DNA of 59,003 nucleotides from an uncultured Psychroflexus sp. (lineage in GTDB: Bacteria; Bacteroidota; Bacteroidia; Flavobacteriales; Flavobacteriaceae): contig CAJXVZ010000015.1 in assembly GCA_913062845.1 (NCBI GenBank), forward strand, positions 1 through 59,003. The letters are read 5' to 3'. Below, piece by piece: positions 56,520 through 59,003 of the stretch (its first letter is position 1; each line of letters opens with the position of its first letter). The notes under the pieces are model-generated. The model did not search any database and was not told where the DNA came from. It was given only the letters and a program-made list of their open reading frames with translations. The position numbers were made by a program, and so were the translations under genes.

Positions 56520-58861
56520 CTACTTCTGGTCAGGTAAGCTAAAACTAAATGTACTGCCTTTTCCGGCTTTACTGTTTATATTCAATTTGCCATTATGTTT
56601 CTCTATAAATTCTTTGCAGATCAATAGACCCAGTCCGGTGCCTTTTTCCTGAGCTGTACCTCTTTTTGATTTTGTGGCATTCAATTGATAGAGCTCTTCA
56701 ATAGTATCCTGATCCATGCCTATACCATTGTCTTCAATACTTATTTCAGTGTAACCCTTATATTTCACAGTTTCAATACAAATTTCTCCATTTTCGTTGG
56801 TGTACTTTATGGCATTGGATAATAAATTTCTGATTATAGAATCAAACATATTTCGGTCTGCAAATACCGTCATTGCACTGTTATATGCGTATTTTATGGC
56901 AATAGATTTTTTCTTTGCAATAGGCTCAAAAAGGTTCACTATTTCAACAATTTCTTTATGTAGTTGAAGTTCTTTAGGATTGAAGAGCATTTTGGTTTTT
57001 TCAGTGCGATACCAATCCAGTAAATTCTCAAGCAGGAAAACAGAGTTTTTAGTAGAAACATTCAAATGCTCAAAAATCGTTTTCAACTCCTTTTTGTTGA
57101 AGGTGTCGAAGTCTTCTAAAAGCATATGAGTCAACTCCTGAATGTTTGTTAATGGTCCTTTCAGGTCATGTCCTATGATTGAAAAGAATTTGTCTTTAGT
57201 AGCATTTGAGAGTTTTAATTGTTCTTCATTTTTCTTTTGTTCATCTATATTACTACAAACGATGTAGGCTTTAGAATAGGTACCCCTCTCGTTATATATG
57301 AATTTTGCCCGGTTTCTTACCTAGATATAGTGACCTTTCTTGTGCTTTAGCCTGAACTCATAGGTATGCGTCTCTGCCTGATTTTCTATAGCATTAAAGA
57401 GACCGCTAATAATTTGATCTCTGTCTTCGGGATGTATGATATCGGCAATATCCTGTGTAGAATTTCCCAGTTTTTCATCCTCGGCATAGCCAAAAAGTTT
57501 TGTGTATGCCGGCGATACGTATAGGATTTTATAATCACTACTAAAAATGATCAGAGCATCTGCAGTATTTTCAGCTAAAGATTTGAATTTAATTTCGCTT
57601 TCCCTCAAAGCATCTTCTGCCTTTTTTCGGTAGTCTATGTCTCTTGCAACGGTAAGGATACGATCGGTGTCATGAAGTTTAACGATCTTGAGGTTCACTT
57701 CAACCCAGAAATTTTCACCATTTTTTCGCTTTGATAACCACTCGAAAGTATGGTCACCATTTTTGAAAACCTTCTTAAGTTCTTTTTTGAGTTTTTGAAG
57801 ATCAAAACCCTTATCGACTGCTGAAGCTTTTCCCAGTTCAACTGAAAGAATTTCTTCTTTTGAATGATAACCATAGAGCTTTAATGTTGCATCATTGCAA
57901 TCTATCATCTCCATAGTTTCAATATCATGAATCGCTATTGATTCAGAAGTTGCATTGTATATTTCTTTCAGGTATTTTTCACTGTCTTTGAGTTGTTTTT
58001 GGGCAATACGCTTATCATTGATATCTCTGACAACAGCGAGATAGATATCTTCGCCTATGTACATTCTTTTCAGACTTACTTCTACCCAGAAGTGTTCCCC
58101 GTTTTTCTTTTTTGCAATCCATTCAAATAAATGTCTGTTATTTTCATGGGCTTTAATTCCGTGAGAAGCTATTTCTTTTTCCCCATAACCCTCGACCATT
58201 GCTGAAAGGTCTTTTACCTTTTTCCTTAGTATGTCCTTTTTGGATGTATAGCCATACATTTTGTAAGCAGCTTCGTTACAATCATATATTTCGTGGGTTA
58301 AAACATCATATATGATTATTGCCTCTGAGGTGGCATTAAAAATGCGATTGAGTTTTCTTTTACTGTCTTTAAGTTTATTTTGAATATTTATGAGCTCACT
58401 GATATCCCGTCCTGTGGATATAAAATGTTCCCGGAAGGGAATGCTGTCCATGGATAAATACTGATCTGTTTTTTCAAAATATTTCACCCATCTGTGCGGT
58501 TCACCGGTTGCAAAGATTTTTCTTACAATTGGTAAAAATTCCTTAAGTGCTTTTTCGCCGAATATTTCATTGGTGTACATACCCAAAACCTCAGATTTGG
58601 TTTTTCCCCAGGCTCTGAGTGCCGAAATATTAACATCTGCAAGAATCCAGTTAACAATATCATCATTATCGTCTTTTACAATTTTCCAGACATGGACTTC
58701 ATCTACAAGCGCGTCAAATATTTGAACATAGCTCTTTTCGTTTAAAACAGGACGACTTGAAGCGTTCTTTGCCTTAAGCAATGATAACTCTTTTTTGAGA
58801 TGAGTATTCTCATCTTGAAGGATCTTGATTTTTTTTTATCTGTTTTAGAATTCAATTCCAT
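56520..58861 (-). pseudogene. PAS-domain sensor histidine kinase, disrupted by TAG and a frameshift
   Basis: In one continuous frame the minus strand encodes four PAS-type domains (the fourth begins FKSLAENTADALIIF). A TAG (57323-57321) follows HKKGHYI, and translation continues in the same frame with VRNRAKFIYNERGTYSKAYIV. PAS/PAC domains normally read HYIWVRNRA here, so TAG most simply replaces TGG (Trp). After it come the HisKA box FFSIIGHDLKGPL and a HATPase domain (N box LLSNAIKYTNENG, G1 DNGIGMD, G2 GTGLGLLICKEF). At the 5' end, ATG 58861 opens MELNSKTDKKK, but the A9 tract (58829-58837) is one base short of joining the frame of IKILQDENTHLKKELSLLKAK. As written, no intact kinase can be made; 56520-57134 could at most yield an isolated ATPase half. 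Confidence 0.8.
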
Positions 58862-58904
58862 TAACAAGAAATAATTTGAATATCCGTAATTACACCTACT
58901 TTAT

Positions 58905-58912
58905 TATATTTG
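58905..58912 (+). promoter_or_regulatory. Possible promoter of the transposase gene (TATATTTG)
   Basis: TATATTTG fits TAnnTTTG, 25 nt before the ATG at 58937. AT-rich surroundings make chance matches easy. Confidence 0.3.
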
Positions 58913-58936
58913 TATGAATCACAGATAATTAAAGAT

Positions 58937-59003
58937 ATGAATTTATTTACGTTTACTGCCCATTTTAAAGATGAAAATACTTGCAGAAATCACTTTAAAG
59001 CTC
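58937..59003 (+). mobile_element. IS1595-like transposase, N-terminal fragment (continues beyond window)
   Basis: Twenty-two codons are visible: MNLFTFTAHFKDENTCRNHF followed by KA. This is the start I associate with IS1595/ISXO2-type transposases, in which FxxHFxxExxCRxHF leads into a zinc ribbon. The IS end should lie between 58862 and 58936, but I could not define a terminal inverted repeat without the other end. It lies head-to-head with the broken kinase gene. Confidence 0.6.

Noticed and set aside
58779-58781. TTG at 58781 as the true kinase start
   Set aside because: A better ATG at 58861 with coiled-coil-like sequence joins the frame after a single added A, so the TTG is more likely internal.

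Overview
The window is AT-rich bacterial chromosome from the phylum Bacteroidetes (Bacteroidota), most likely class Flavobacteriia. Five things support this. (1) Promoter-like sites fit the Bacteroidetes consensus TTG-N19-TAnnTTTG rather than TTGACA/TATAAT; the best are in front of rpsL and sucC. (2) Starts are preceded by A-rich leaders instead of Shine-Dalgarno sequences. (3) The str, S10, spc and alpha ribosomal clusters are merged, without tuf between fusA and rpsJ and without adk/map after secY. (4) The ribosomal cluster is followed by carA, eno and gltA. (5) Several genes belong to families common in this phylum: DUF5686/CarboxypepD_reg, a single long PurL, DUF4199, tricorn-like peptidase and fasciclin protein. 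All family calls come from reading motifs; no search was run.

Layout. 1-301 holds the end of a Fic-domain gene. 424-7856 (minus strand) holds rmuC-purL and a deoC-deoD-DUF1853 nucleoside-salvage set. 8023-25033 is one long plus-strand run of 31 genes from rpsL to rplQ, closed by a clear intrinsic terminator. 25049-30181 carries carA, a fasciclin protein (opposite strand), enolase, citrate synthase and an azurin-like lipoprotein. 30253-33524 is an accessory stretch of poorly recognisable small genes, including a decayed outer-membrane beta-barrel gene that breaks off at a perfect 17-bp palindrome. 33807-35252 is a sodium:solute symporter, overlapping a convergent CoA-binding protein.

35716-45085 (minus strand) holds a BCCT transporter next to a methyltransferase, a tricorn-like protease, an M28 peptidase, an acetolactate-decarboxylase-like lipoprotein, a DUF2200 protein and sucC. 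45086-45644 is a long spacer containing two heptanucleotide arrays in opposite orientation. 45645-52138 (plus strand) holds an FAH-family hydrolase, cinA, smpB, a lipoprotein, a DUF5686 outer-membrane protein and an RluA-type pseudouridine synthase. 52207-55378 (minus strand) is a three-gene set: DUF4199 membrane protein, family 2 glycosyltransferase and phosphohexomutase.

The right end is the most unusual part. A functional-looking tRNA-Arg(TCT) at 55820-55893 is preceded by two identical 65-nt chimeras built from its own 5' half and anticodon arm around a small palindrome, plus a third, degenerate copy. It is followed by inverted and direct repeats related to its terminator and by an echo of its 3' end. 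Next comes a PAS-rich sensor histidine kinase broken by an in-frame TAG (in place of a probable Trp codon) and by a one-base loss in an A-tract. The window ends in the first codons of an IS1595-like transposase.

Most of the window is housekeeping: translation, central metabolism, nucleotide and cell-envelope functions. I see no phage, CRISPR array or recognisable defence operon. The best candidates for something undescribed are the tRNA-derived chimeric repeats, the paired heptad arrays and the diverged acetolactate-decarboxylase-like lipoprotein.
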